A stretch of 15,114 nucleotides of DNA from an uncultured Flavonifractor sp. (GTDB lineage Bacteria > Bacillota > Clostridia > Oscillospirales > Oscillospiraceae). Below, piece by piece: positions 7,339-13,653 of the stretch. The stretch covers positions 1 to 15,114 of the forward strand of contig CAJUDT010000060.1 in NCBI GenBank assembly GCA_910585415.1, read 5' to 3'. The notes under the pieces were generated by a model, which had not been told where the DNA came from, did not search any database, and was given only the letters and a program-made list of their open reading frames with translations. Each line of letters starts with the position of its first letter. The first letter of the stretch is position 1. The position numbers and the translations under genes were made by a program.

Positions 7339-7411
7339 GAGGAAAAAACAAATTGCGCAGACAGTCCGATTTGTGGGACTGTGTGGACAAAATGGGCAGA
7401 TTTTATCCACA
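7320..7411. promoter_or_regulatory. Cluster of three DnaA-box-like 9-mers between divergent promoters
   Basis: A perfect TTATCCACA lies at 7403-7411 on the plus strand. Two one-mismatch copies lie on the minus strand: TTGTCCACA at 7390-7382 and TTATCCACG at 7328-7320. The first two form a 12-bp inverted repeat (7382-7393 and 7400-7411, 11 of 12 matching) separated by 6 bases. One box sits in the minus-strand promoter spacer and one ends 5 bases before the hisS -35 box. Confidence 0.6.
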
Positions 7412-7416
7412 GGGCG

Positions 7417-7445
7417 TTGACAAAGCCGCGCTGGTGTGATACATT
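7417..7445 (+). promoter_or_regulatory. Sigma-A promoter of the hisS-aspS operon
   Basis: TTGACA (7417-7422), a 17-base spacer and TACATT (7440-7445) are present. TGA stands immediately before the -10 box as an extended -10. The predicted start near 7452 is just before T-box stem I. Confidence 0.88.
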
Positions 7446-7451
7446 GAGCAA

Positions 7452-7687
7452 AACCGCTATGACGGAGCATGAGTACCCCGCACACCGCCGGACAGAGAAG
7501 AGCGCCTTTGGCTGAAAGCGCTTTGCGGCAAGGAGCGGGGGAAGGACAGCCCTACCAGCGGACCCGGAGACGGGCGCGGTCCCCTTCCCGCAACAGAAGG
7601 CTTGAGGGAGCGTTCACGCTCTGAACATGGGTGGCACCACGAAAGCGTTTCCGCTCTCGTCCCGTGACTGGGGATGGGAGTTTTTTT
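7452..7687 (+). promoter_or_regulatory. T-box riboswitch leader of hisS-aspS, probably sensing tRNA-Asp
   Basis: T-box leaders let uncharged tRNA switch off a terminator. The conserved T-box GGGTGGCACCACG is at 7629-7641. Stem I can be drawn with base helix CCGCT (7454-7458)/AGCGG (7557-7561), AGTA at 7472-7475 and upper helix CCCCGC (7476-7481)/GCGGGG (7535-7540). The 3' strand then reads GAAGGACA, with candidate specifier GAC (Asp) at 7545-7547 followed by A. Hairpins at 7563-7574 and 7608-7621 follow. The TGGC in the T-box bulge would pair with a GCCA tRNA end, meaning discriminator G73. That suits tRNA-Asp, whereas bacterial tRNA-His normally has C73. The specifier register (GGA or GAC) is not certain from sequence alone. 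Confidence 0.88.
7654..7687 (+). terminator. Regulated intrinsic terminator of the T-box leader
   Basis: A 10-bp stem, 7654-7663 with 7671-7680 and including two G-U pairs, is followed by seven T residues (7681-7687). It begins 12 bases after the T-box, whose downstream flank competes for the 5' arm in the antiterminated state. Confidence 0.85.
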
Positions 7688-7724
7688 ATTTCCCCAGGAC
7701 CATTAACTGCAAAGGAGAATGACA

Positions 7725-9080
7725 ATGGCAAAGCTGAAACCCCGTACCCTGTCCGGCTTTATGGAGCTGCTCCCCCGGCGGCAGGTCCAGATGGAGCGTG
7801 TGATGGACACTTTGCGCAAGACCTATGCCCGGTACGGATTTACCCCCCTGGATACCCCCCTCATCGAGGCCAGCGAGGTCCTTTTGGCCAAGGGCGGCGG
7901 GGAGACGGAAAAGCAGATTTACCGCTTTACCAAGGGGGACACCGATTTGTCCCTGCGGTTCGATTTGACCGTGCCCCTGGCTAAGTATGTGGCCCTCCAT
8001 CAGAATGAGCTCACCTTCCCCTTCCGGCGGTTCCAGATTGGAAAGGTCTACCGGGGCGAGCGGGCCCAGCGGGGGCGGTTCCGGGAGTTCTATCAGGCCG
8101 ATATCGACGTCATCGGCGACGGGGCGTTGGACATCATCAACGAGGCGGAGATTCCCGCTATCATTTATGAGACGTTCAGCGCCTTGGGGCTCAAGCGGTT
8201 CAGAATCCGGCTGAATAACCGAAAAGTGCTCAACGGCCTCTTTGCCGCCCTGGGGCTGGAGGAACAGGCCGGGGACGTGATGCGGACCATCGACAAGCTG
8301 GAGAAAATCGGGCCGGAGAAGGTCAAGGCTATCCTGGTGGACGACTTCGGGGTGCCCGCCGGGACGGCGGACCAGCTGCTGGAGCTGCTGGCGGTGGAAG
8401 AGCCGTTGGAGGCCCTGGCCGGGTGGAAGGGTAAGGATGCGCTGCTGGACAAGGGCGTGGAGGAGCTGGAAACTGTGGTCAAGTACCTGGGGGCCTTCGG
8501 GGTGCCCGAGGACCACTATCAGGTGGATTTGACCATTGCCCGGGGGCTGGATTACTACACCGGTACCGTCTATGAAACGGTGATGCTGGACCACCCGGAG
8601 ATTGGCTCTATCTGCTCCGGCGGCAGATATGATAACTTAGCGGAATATTATACGGATAAACAACTCCCCGGCGTGGGAATTTCCATCGGATTGACCCGCC
8701 TCTTCTTCGTGCTGGAGGATCAGGGGTATCTCAATGACGATTTGCTCACCGCTCCGGCGGATGTGCTGGTGCTGCCGATGACGGAGGACCTCTCCCCTGC
8801 GATCGCCGCCGCTACCGCCCTGCGGCAGGCCGGGCTGCGGGCCCAGCTCTACACCGAGAATAAGAAGTTTAAGCAGAAAATGAGCTATGCCGGCAAGCTG
8901 GGCATCCCCTTCGTGCTCCTGCTGGGGGAGGATGAAATCAATCAGGGGAAGGTCTCCCTTAAAAATATGGCCGATGGGGTCCAGACGATGTGCTCCGTGG
9001 AGGAGGCCGCAGTGGAGATTGCGAAAACTTTGGTGGTTGGGAGCGCCGCTGCGCCGATTCGGGAGCCGGAGCATGGGTGA
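7725..9080 (+). CDS. hisS: Histidyl-tRNA synthetase (HisRS, class II)
   Basis: The enzyme charges tRNA-His in the cytoplasm. The ATG at 7725 is chosen because AAAGGAG ends seven bases before it; another ATG two codons upstream is only one base from that site. The product has 451 residues, somewhat longer than typical 420-430-residue forms. Visible motifs are SGFMELLPRR at the N terminus, LRFDLTVPLAKYVA, class II motif 2 with QIGKVYRGERAQRGRFREF, the HisRS signature RGLDYYTG at 273-280, GSICSGGRYDN near 294-304, motif 3 GVGISIGLTRL, and a C-terminal anticodon-binding domain starting ADVLVLPM. It is the first gene of the T-box-controlled operon; the next gene starts 40 bases downstream. Confidence 0.96.
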   Translation: MAKLKPRTLSGFMELLPRRQVQMERVMDTLRKTYARYGFTPLDTPLIEASEVLLAKGGGETEKQIYRFTKGDTDLSLRFDLTVPLAKYVALHQNELTFPFRRFQIGKVYRGERAQRGRFREFYQADIDVIGDGALDIINEAEIPAIIYETFSALGLKRFRIRLNNRKVLNGLFAALGLEEQAGDVMRTIDKLEKIGPEKVKAILVDDFGVPAGTADQLLELLAVEEPLEALAGWKGKDALLDKGVEELETVVKYLGAFGVPEDHYQVDLTIARGLDYYTGTVYETVMLDHPEIGSICSGGRYDNLAEYYTDKQLPGVGISIGLTRLFFVLEDQGYLNDDLLTAPADVLVLPMTEDLSPAIAAATALRQAGLRAQLYTENKKFKQKMSYAGKLGIPFVLLLGEDEINQGKVSLKNMADGVQTMCSVEEAAVEIAKTLVVGSAAAPIREPEHG

Positions 9081-9120
9081 GCCGCCTTTGACGGCAGGAT
9101 AAAGAACGGAGGGTGTTTCC

Positions 9121-9630
9121 ATGAAAAAGAAAACGGGTATCCTGATTGCAGGGGCCGTTGTGCTTGTGCTCTTGGCTGCCGGGCTATGGTACACCCGGCC
9201 CGTGAGCTTGACGGAGCTGTGTCCCCAGATGGAGGACGGCGAAATCCGCGAAGGGACCTGGACCTTCATCGCGCGGGAGACCCACGAAAACGGCAAGGTG
9301 GACAGCCGCCCCACCTCCGTGGTCCTGGAGGCGGACAGCCCCGCTATGGCGGAACTGATGGACATGCTGGAGGGAGAGCGCTACCGCCGCCGGCTGCTGA
9401 ACCTGCTGCCCTGGGCGGGCAGGGCCGGTCAGACAACGATGGATACCTATGGCTGGTATCTGACGGCCCATGATGGAGAGAACCTGAGTTTCAACGTGTA
9501 CGCGGACGGCAAGGGGCTGTGCATCACGATGAACGGGACGGACACCTTTTGCAGGGCCGGGGACCAGGCGGCGCTGGAGCGGGCGGTCTACGATATCCTG
9601 GACCGGGTATGGCGGGAAAGCCGCCAATAA
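9121..9630 (+). CDS. Membrane-anchored extracytoplasmic protein of unknown function inside the hisS-aspS operon
   Basis: The product has 169 residues and I recognise no family. MKKK is followed by one hydrophobic segment near residues 6-24 (GILIAGAVVLVLLAAGLWY), with no lipobox cysteine, so it is probably an N-terminally anchored protein with an outside domain of about 145 residues. That domain has an alternating strand/helix look with YGWYLTAHDGENLSFNVY and ends in a helix. Cysteines at 34, 136 and 144 could allow a disulfide. CGGAGGGTG lies about 6 bases upstream of the ATG. It sits 40 bases after hisS and 42 bases before aspS with no terminator or promoter visible between, so it should be co-transcribed and under the same T-box. 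Confidence 0.8.
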   Translation: MKKKTGILIAGAVVLVLLAAGLWYTRPVSLTELCPQMEDGEIREGTWTFIARETHENGKVDSRPTSVVLEADSPAMAELMDMLEGERYRRRLLNLLPWAGRAGQTTMDTYGWYLTAHDGENLSFNVYADGKGLCITMNGTDTFCRAGDQAALERAVYDILDRVWRESRQ

Positions 9631-9672
9631 CAGTAATCATAACGAGCAATATTACGAAATGGAGTTGATTTC

Positions 9673-11478
9673 ATGAGCCAGACACAAACCGCGTACCGCA
9701 CCCACACCTGCGGGGAGCTGCGCATGGAGCATGTGGGACAGACCGTCACCCTGGCGGGCTTTTTGGAGAACGTCCGGGAGGTGGGCCAGAATTTCGCCTT
9801 TATCGTCCTGCGGGATTTTTACGGCGTGACCCAGGTGGTGGCGGAAACGGAGGAGATGTGGAACCTCTTTAAGGGGGTTAACAAAGAATCCACGGTGGCC
9901 GTTACCGGCGTGGTTCGGGAGCGGGACAGCAAGAATCCAAAGCTCCCCACCGGAGATATTGAGATTGCGCCTACCGCCGTCCAGGTGCTGGGGCGGTGCC
10001 GTCACAATGAGCTCCCCTTCCCGATCAACCGCTCCCGGGAGGCCGACGAGGCCGCGCGGCTGAAGCATCGCTATCTGGACCTTCGCAACCCGGAGGTTAA
10101 GAGCAATATCATTCTGCGGTGCAACGTGGTTTCCGCCCTGCGGCGGGCTATGACGGAGCATGGGTTCCTGGAGATTACCACGCCGATTCTTACCGCGTCC
10201 TCACCGGAGGGGGCGCGGGATTATCTGGTGCCCTCCCGGAAGCATCCCGGTAAGTTCTATGCCCTGCCCCAGGCTCCCCAGCAGTTTAAGCAGCTGCTGA
10301 TGGCCTCCGGGTTTGATAAGTATTTCCAGATTGCTCCCTGCTTCCGGGATGAGGACGCACGGGGGGACCGCTCCCCCGGTGAGTTCTATCAGCTGGATAT
10401 GGAAATGGCCTTCGCCAGTCAGGAGGACGTGTTTGCCGTGCTGGAGGATGTGCTTCCGCCTATCTTTGCCCAGTATGGGAAGTACAATACCGCCTCCGCC
10501 GCTCCCTTCGTGCGTATCCCCTATCTGGAGGCGATGGAGAAATATGGCTCCGATAAGCCGGACCTGCGCAACGATTTGGTGGTACAGGACGCCACCTCTG
10601 TGCTGTGGAAGTGTGGCCTGCCCGTCTTTGAATCGGAGGGCGGCTGCATCAAGGCCATCGTGGTCAGCGATTTCAGCGCCAGCCGCAAGCAGATCGACAA
10701 GCTGTGCGCCGAGGTAGAGGTCCAGTCCGGCAAAAAGCCCTTCTGGTTCCGCTATGACGAGAACGGGGAGATCGTGGGCGGCATTGCCAAGCTCATCCAG
10801 TCCTGCAAGGATGAGGTGGTGGAAAAGCTGGGGCTGACCCCCGGCTGCTTCGTAGGCGTGGCCGCTAACACGGACAAGGTCCAGGCCGTCAAGACCGCCG
10901 GCGTGCTGAGGAACAAACTGGGCGAGCTGTGCCCCGGCCATATGCACAAGGAGCGGTACGAGTTCTGTTGGATCGTGGACTTCCCCATGTACGAGATTGG
11001 TGAGGAATCCGGGGAACTGGAGTTCTGTCACAACCCGTTCTCGATGCCCAACGGCGGGCTGGAGATTCTGCAAAAGGCCGCTGCCGGTGCGGTGGACCCC
11101 TTGAGCATTACCGCGTTTCAGTATGACCTGGTGTGCAATGGGGTGGAGCTGTCCTCTGGCGCGGTGCGGAACCACGACCCGGAGATTATGCTTGAGGCCT
11201 TCCAGCTGGTCCGCCTGGGAGAGGACGACGTGAAGGCCAAGTTCCCCGCGATGTACAACGCCTTTACCTACGGCGCGCCGCCCCACGCGGGGATTGCCCC
11301 CGGCGTGGACCGCATGGTGATGCTGCTGTCCGGTGAGGAATCCATCCGGGAGGTTATCCCCTTCCCTATGAATAAGAACGCGCAGGATTTGATGATGGGC
11401 GCGCCCGGTCTGGTGGAGCTCAGACAGCTGGAGGAGCTGCATATCGTGTGCACCAAGACGGAGGACGAGGCGGAGTAA
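9673..11478 (+). CDS. aspS: Aspartyl-tRNA synthetase (AspRS, class II, bacterial type with GAD insertion)
   Basis: The enzyme charges tRNA-Asp. The product has 601 residues, and the length and a central insertion match bacterial AspRS. The N-terminal OB-fold anticodon domain covers about 1-110. The catalytic core has SSPEGARDYLVPSR, QAPQQFKQLLM, motif 2 FRDEDARGDR at 224-233, RYGSDKP-like KYGSDKPDLRN, and motif 3 GVDRMVML near 544-551. The motif 2 loop reads RSPGEFYQLD, as in alphaproteobacterial AspRS, instead of the RQPEFTQID of E. coli and Bacillus. In the OB fold the usual GWVxRRRDxGG is replaced by GFLENVREVGQ. GGAG lies eight bases before the start. It ends the T-box operon. A non-discriminating Asp/Asn role cannot be judged here. 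Confidence 0.95.
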   Translation: MSQTQTAYRTHTCGELRMEHVGQTVTLAGFLENVREVGQNFAFIVLRDFYGVTQVVAETEEMWNLFKGVNKESTVAVTGVVRERDSKNPKLPTGDIEIAPTAVQVLGRCRHNELPFPINRSREADEAARLKHRYLDLRNPEVKSNIILRCNVVSALRRAMTEHGFLEITTPILTASSPEGARDYLVPSRKHPGKFYALPQAPQQFKQLLMASGFDKYFQIAPCFRDEDARGDRSPGEFYQLDMEMAFASQEDVFAVLEDVLPPIFAQYGKYNTASAAPFVRIPYLEAMEKYGSDKPDLRNDLVVQDATSVLWKCGLPVFESEGGCIKAIVVSDFSASRKQIDKLCAEVEVQSGKKPFWFRYDENGEIVGGIAKLIQSCKDEVVEKLGLTPGCFVGVAANTDKVQAVKTAGVLRNKLGELCPGHMHKERYEFCWIVDFPMYEIGEESGELEFCHNPFSMPNGGLEILQKAAAGAVDPLSITAFQYDLVCNGVELSSGAVRNHDPEIMLEAFQLVRLGEDDVKAKFPAMYNAFTYGAPPHAGIAPGVDRMVMLLSGEESIREVIPFPMNKNAQDLMMGAPGLVELRQLEELHIVCTKTEDEAE

Positions 11479-11498
11479 GCTGCCTGTTCCGAAACAAC

Positions 11499-11534
11499 AA
11501 ACGCCCACGGAGCGTTATGGCTCCGTGGGCGTTT
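11499..11534. terminator. Perfect 15-bp terminator after aspS, overlapping the 3' end of the opposing small gene
   Basis: Arms 11499-11513 and 11520-11534 pair perfectly around a 6-base loop, with GTTTCTGG after the right arm on the plus strand and AAAC turning into GTTTGTTG on the minus strand. The stop codon of the minus-strand gene (11515-11517) lies in the loop, so both convergent genes appear to share it. Confidence 0.85.
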
Positions 11535-11745
11535 CTGGCTCTGTGGGTGTTTCTGACGGCTGCTTGGGTTTGGGCGTGAGGATGAGCTCAAAGAGACGCT
11601 CGGCTTTCGGCGGGTCGCCGCCTGCGGCCCGCCAGCCTGCCGCAAAGGCAAGCCGGACCATGGAAAACAGGTAATGCTCGGCTTCGTCGTACTCGTGGCG
11701 CTGTAGGAACTGGTCGAAGGCTGCTTCAAACTCGTATGTATTCAT
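11515..11745 (-). CDS. 76-residue acidic helical protein of unknown function
   Basis: I do not recognise the family. The sequence is mainly helical and acidic (MNTYEFEAAFDQFLQRHEYD, then EAEHYLFSMVRLAFAAGWRAAG, then DPPKAERLFELIL), followed by a proline-rich tail with two copies of ETPTEP. The tail codons lie in the terminator hairpin region at 11518-11553. It starts 11 bases after the predicted transcription start, with a weak GGGTGA as ribosome site. It is divergent from two tandem RHH genes and shares a 96-bp control region with them, so it may be their regulatory target or partner. A toxin role is possible by context only; no toxin motif is seen. Confidence 0.7.
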   Translation of the reverse strand: MNTYEFEAAFDQFLQRHEYDEAEHYLFSMVRLAFAAGWRAAGGDPPKAERLFELILTPKPKQPSETPTEPETPTEP

Positions 11746-11762
11746 TTATATCACCCAACACT

Positions 11763-11791
11763 ATAATACACGATTTTACACGGTTTGTCAA
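11763..11791 (-). promoter_or_regulatory. Consensus sigma-A promoter for the 76-residue gene
   Basis: On the minus strand, TTGACA (11791-11786), a 17-base spacer and TATTAT (11768-11763) are present. The predicted leader is only about 11 bases long. The TACACG direct repeat lies within the spacer and -10 box. Confidence 0.85.
11767..11782. promoter_or_regulatory. Candidate RHH operator: two TACACG repeats one helical turn apart
   Basis: TACACG occurs at 11767-11772 and again at 11777-11782, a 10-bp period that places both on one DNA face. Ribbon-helix-helix repressors typically bind tandem short sites of this kind. The pair overlaps the minus-strand promoter and lies 59 bases upstream of the first RHH gene. 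Confidence 0.5.
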
Positions 11792-11841
11792 AAGGAAATC
11801 GTAAAAAATAGTATGATATATTGTAAAGGGGTGATGGCAGT

Positions 11842-11997
11842 ATGAAGCCGCTGAAAAAGAGCATCAGTATTACGTTGGACGAACCAATTATTAACCAGGT
11901 TCAGGAGCTGGCGGACTACGAGGACCGCTCCCTATCCAGTTATATCAACATGGTTCTGAAAAAATATTTGGAACGGCGGAACGTAAAAAACAAATAA
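11842..11997 (+). CDS. Ribbon-helix-helix (CopG/Arc-type) small DNA-binding protein, copy 1
   Basis: The product has 51 residues. KSISITLDEP (6-15) fits the DNA-contacting beta strand, IINQVQELADYE (16-27) fits helix A, and SLSSYINMVLKKYLERR (30-46) fits helix B, which is the full minimal RHH fold. AAGGGGTGA lies 8-10 bases upstream. It is 32/51 identical to the protein encoded 36 bases downstream and has the same length, so the two arose by tandem duplication. RHH proteins are often autoregulators or antitoxins. No toxin gene follows; the divergent 76-residue gene is the nearest unexplained partner. The plus-strand promoter is unclear: TTGTCA at 11785-11790 and TATGAT at 11812-11817 are 21 bases apart. 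Confidence 0.85.
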   Translation: MKPLKKSISITLDEPIINQVQELADYEDRSLSSYINMVLKKYLERRNVKNK

Positions 11998-12033
11998 CCA
12001 ACCGGCGTGGTATATTTTATTCGGGTGAGTGAC

Positions 12034-12189
12034 ATGAAGCCATTAAAAACGAAAATAAGCATCACACTGGATGACCCCATTTTATTGCGCATCCAGGAGT
12101 TGGCAGAATACGAGGACCGCTCCGTCTCCAGCTATATCAATTTGGTCTTGAAAAAACACTTTGACCAGATGGATGCACAAAAGAAATAA
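12034..12189 (+). CDS. Ribbon-helix-helix (CopG/Arc-type) small DNA-binding protein, copy 2
   Basis: The product has 51 residues and starts at MKPLKTKISITLDD; a longer in-frame start at 12007 is disfavoured because copy 1 begins exactly here and GGGTGAG lies just upstream. The beta strand (KISITLDDP), helix A (ILLRIQELAEYE) and helix B (SVSSYINLVLKKHFDQM) align with copy 1 without gaps. The strand residues and EDRSxSSYIN are retained, and the C-terminal tail and the LLR/IIN segment have diverged. The upstream 25 bases also resemble those of copy 1 (TATATT, then GGGTGA), so the duplicated unit includes the translation signal. The pair may form homodimers and heterodimers. Confidence 0.85.
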   Translation: MKPLKTKISITLDDPILLRIQELAEYEDRSVSSYINLVLKKHFDQMDAQKK

Positions 12190-12209
12190 CCGACCCGCCC
12201 ACCAAACAA

Positions 12210-12242
12210 AAGCGCCCCGGCCATACAGCGGCCGGGGCGCTT
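12210..12242. terminator. Strong terminator between the RHH pair and the Fe-alcohol dehydrogenase
   Basis: A perfect 13-bp stem (12210-12222 with 12230-12242) surrounds a 7-base loop. The U tract is better on the minus strand (CTTTTGTTT), so it mainly ends the dehydrogenase transcript. It may also stop plus-strand transcription from the RHH genes. Confidence 0.85.
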
Positions 12243-12255
12243 ATAAAGAACAGCT

Positions 12256-13401
12256 TTACATGATTTTGCGGAACAGGGCCTTGAAGTCATCAATGGAGGC
12301 GGCTTTGGGGTTGCCGGGGGCGCAGGCGTCTGCGGCGGCGGACTCGGCCAGGAAGTCCAGGTCCTCTTCCTTCATCCCCTCCAGCTTGGTGGGGATGCCC
12401 ACGTCCTGGGAGAGCTGGCGGACCGCGTCAATGGCGGCCTTGCGGTAGGCGGCCTGGTCCATGCCGGTGGTGTCCACGCCCATGGCCTCGGCGACGGCCT
12501 TGAACTTCTCGCCGGTGGCCTCCTGGTTGAACTCCATGACGATGGGGAGCATCATGGCGCAGGCTACGCCGTGGGGGGTGTCGTACACCGCGCCCAGAGT
12601 GTGGGCCATAGAGTGGGCGATGCCCAGGCCCACGTTGGAGAAGGCCATACCGGTGACGAACTGCCCCAGGGCCATACCCTCCCGCCCGGCGTCGTCGTTC
12701 TCCAGGGCGGCGCGGAGGTTCTTGGAAATCAGGCGAATGGCCTCCAGATTCAGGCAGTCTGGGAGGGCCCAGGCGGCGGCGGTGGTGTAGCCCTCGATGG
12801 CGTGGGTGAGGGCGTCCATGCCGGTGGCGGCGGTCAGGCTCTTGGGCATGGTGGACATCATGTCCGGGTCCACGATGGCTACGTCGGGGATGTCGTTGAC
12901 GTCCACGCAGACGAACTTGCGTTTCTTCTCCACGTCGGTGATGACGTAGTTGATGGTGGCCTCGGCGGCGGTGCCCGCGGTGGTGGGTACGGCTACGGTG
13001 AATACGGTGCGGTTCTTGGTGGGGGCTACGCCCTCCAGGGAGCGCACGTCGGCAAATTCGGGGTTGTTGATGATGATGCCAATGGCCTTGCCGGTGTCCA
13101 TGGAGGACCCGCCGCCCAGGGCGATCATGTAATCCGCGCCGGACTTCTTATAGGCCTCCACACCGGAGACGACGTTCTCAATGGTGGGGTTGGGCTTGAT
13201 ATCGGAATAGATTTCATAGGCCATGCTGTTGGCGTCCAGCAGGTCGGTGACCTTCTTGGCGACGCCGAACTTTACCAAATCGGGGTCGGTGCAGAGGAAA
13301 GCCTTCTGGAAGCCCTTGCTTTGGATGATGCCGGGGATCTCCTGAATGGCTCCCTTGCCGTGGTAGGAAATGCCGTTGAGTACGAAACGATTAACCGCCA
13401 T
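12256..13401 (-). CDS. fucO: Iron-containing alcohol dehydrogenase, lactaldehyde reductase (FucO) type
   Basis: FucO interconverts L-lactaldehyde and 1,2-propanediol with NAD(H) and iron. The 381-residue product aligns almost without gaps to E. coli FucO: GADYMIALGGGS (88-99) for the nucleotide, NNPEFADVRSLEG (112-124), TINYVITD, RKFVCVDVNDIP, and the iron ligands D196, H200, H263 and H277 at the same numbers as in E. coli. GGAGG precedes the ATG by 9 bases. It is a single-gene unit with a terminator at 12210-12242 and a promoter at 13450-13478. Codon use is strongly biased, as in highly expressed genes. No fucose or rhamnose genes are adjacent, so the physiological substrate could be another short aldehyde or alcohol. 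Confidence 0.9.
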   Translation of the reverse strand: MAVNRFVLNGISYHGKGAIQEIPGIIQSKGFQKAFLCTDPDLVKFGVAKKVTDLLDANSMAYEIYSDIKPNPTIENVVSGVEAYKKSGADYMIALGGGSSMDTGKAIGIIINNPEFADVRSLEGVAPTKNRTVFTVAVPTTAGTAAEATINYVITDVEKKRKFVCVDVNDIPDVAIVDPDMMSTMPKSLTAATGMDALTHAIEGYTTAAAWALPDCLNLEAIRLISKNLRAALENDDAGREGMALGQFVTGMAFSNVGLGIAHSMAHTLGAVYDTPHGVACAMMLPIVMEFNQEATGEKFKAVAEAMGVDTTGMDQAAYRKAAIDAVRQLSQDVGIPTKLEGMKEEDLDFLAESAAADACAPGNPKAASIDDFKALFRKIM

Positions 13402-13449
13402 GACACATTACCTCCAATTTTTCCGGTTTTATCCGATGGTTCCAAGTAT

Positions 13450-13478
13450 ACTATAACACGCCCGTTCCCCGCCCACAA
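13450..13478 (-). promoter_or_regulatory. Probable extended -10 promoter of the Fe-alcohol dehydrogenase
   Basis: On the minus strand, TATAGT (13455-13450) is preceded by TGT as an extended -10. TTGTGG (13478-13473), a weak -35, is 17 bases upstream. The inverted repeat CCCGTT/AACGGG (13461-13466 with 13477-13482) covers the spacer and -35 box and could be an operator. Confidence 0.55.
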
Positions 13479-13489
13479 CGGGGTTTTTT
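13467..13489 (+). terminator. Weak plus-strand hairpin with T6 upstream of the minD-like gene
   Basis: CCCCG (13467-13471) pairs with CGGGG (13479-13483), and TTTTTT (13484-13489) follows directly. The stem is only 5 bp, so termination is uncertain. It would insulate the minD unit from plus-strand readthrough. Confidence 0.35.
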
Positions 13490-13596
13490 GTCCTCCCGGT
13501 GGGTGCATTTGACACGCCAGGGGTACGCGGGCGACGTATTGTGGTTTGCCAAGAGTTCCCACTTCAAAAAAATCGCGCAACATGCACAAAAAACCA

Positions 13597-13625
13597 TTGA
13601 TTCTACTGTTAATATGTGGTATTGT
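13597..13625 (+). promoter_or_regulatory. Possible promoter of the minD-mgsA unit
   Basis: TTGATT (13597-13602), a 17-base spacer and TATTGT (13620-13625) give a moderate match in an AT-rich stretch, with about 22 bases of leader before the start codon. Another TTGACA at 13509-13514 has no fitting -10. Confidence 0.5.
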
Positions 13626-13653
13626 TATAAATGTACCAGAGGGGAGGGAGGAT

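Noticed and set aside
7320..7411. Chromosomal origin of replication
   Set aside because: Only three DnaA-like boxes are present, there is no AT-rich unwinding region, and no dnaA, dnaN or gidA is nearby. A regulatory site is more likely.
7252..7485. Upstream extension of the NSSS protein starting near 7485
   Set aside because: It would run through a near-consensus promoter and the DnaA-box region; the AAGGAGG before 7251 marks the true start.
12007..12033. Nine-residue extension of RHH copy 2
   Set aside because: Copy 1 starts exactly at the MKPLK methionine, and the ribosome site lies inside the proposed extension.
11515..12189. Calling the RHH cassette a toxin-antitoxin system
   Set aside because: No toxin family is recognisable and the candidate partner is divergent rather than in the same operon, so it is kept as a hypothesis only.
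13546..13653. N-terminal hydrophobic extension of the minD-like protein
   Set aside because: The Shine-Dalgarno site sits directly before the internal ATG at 13654 and MinD homologues begin there. The extension overlaps the predicted promoter.
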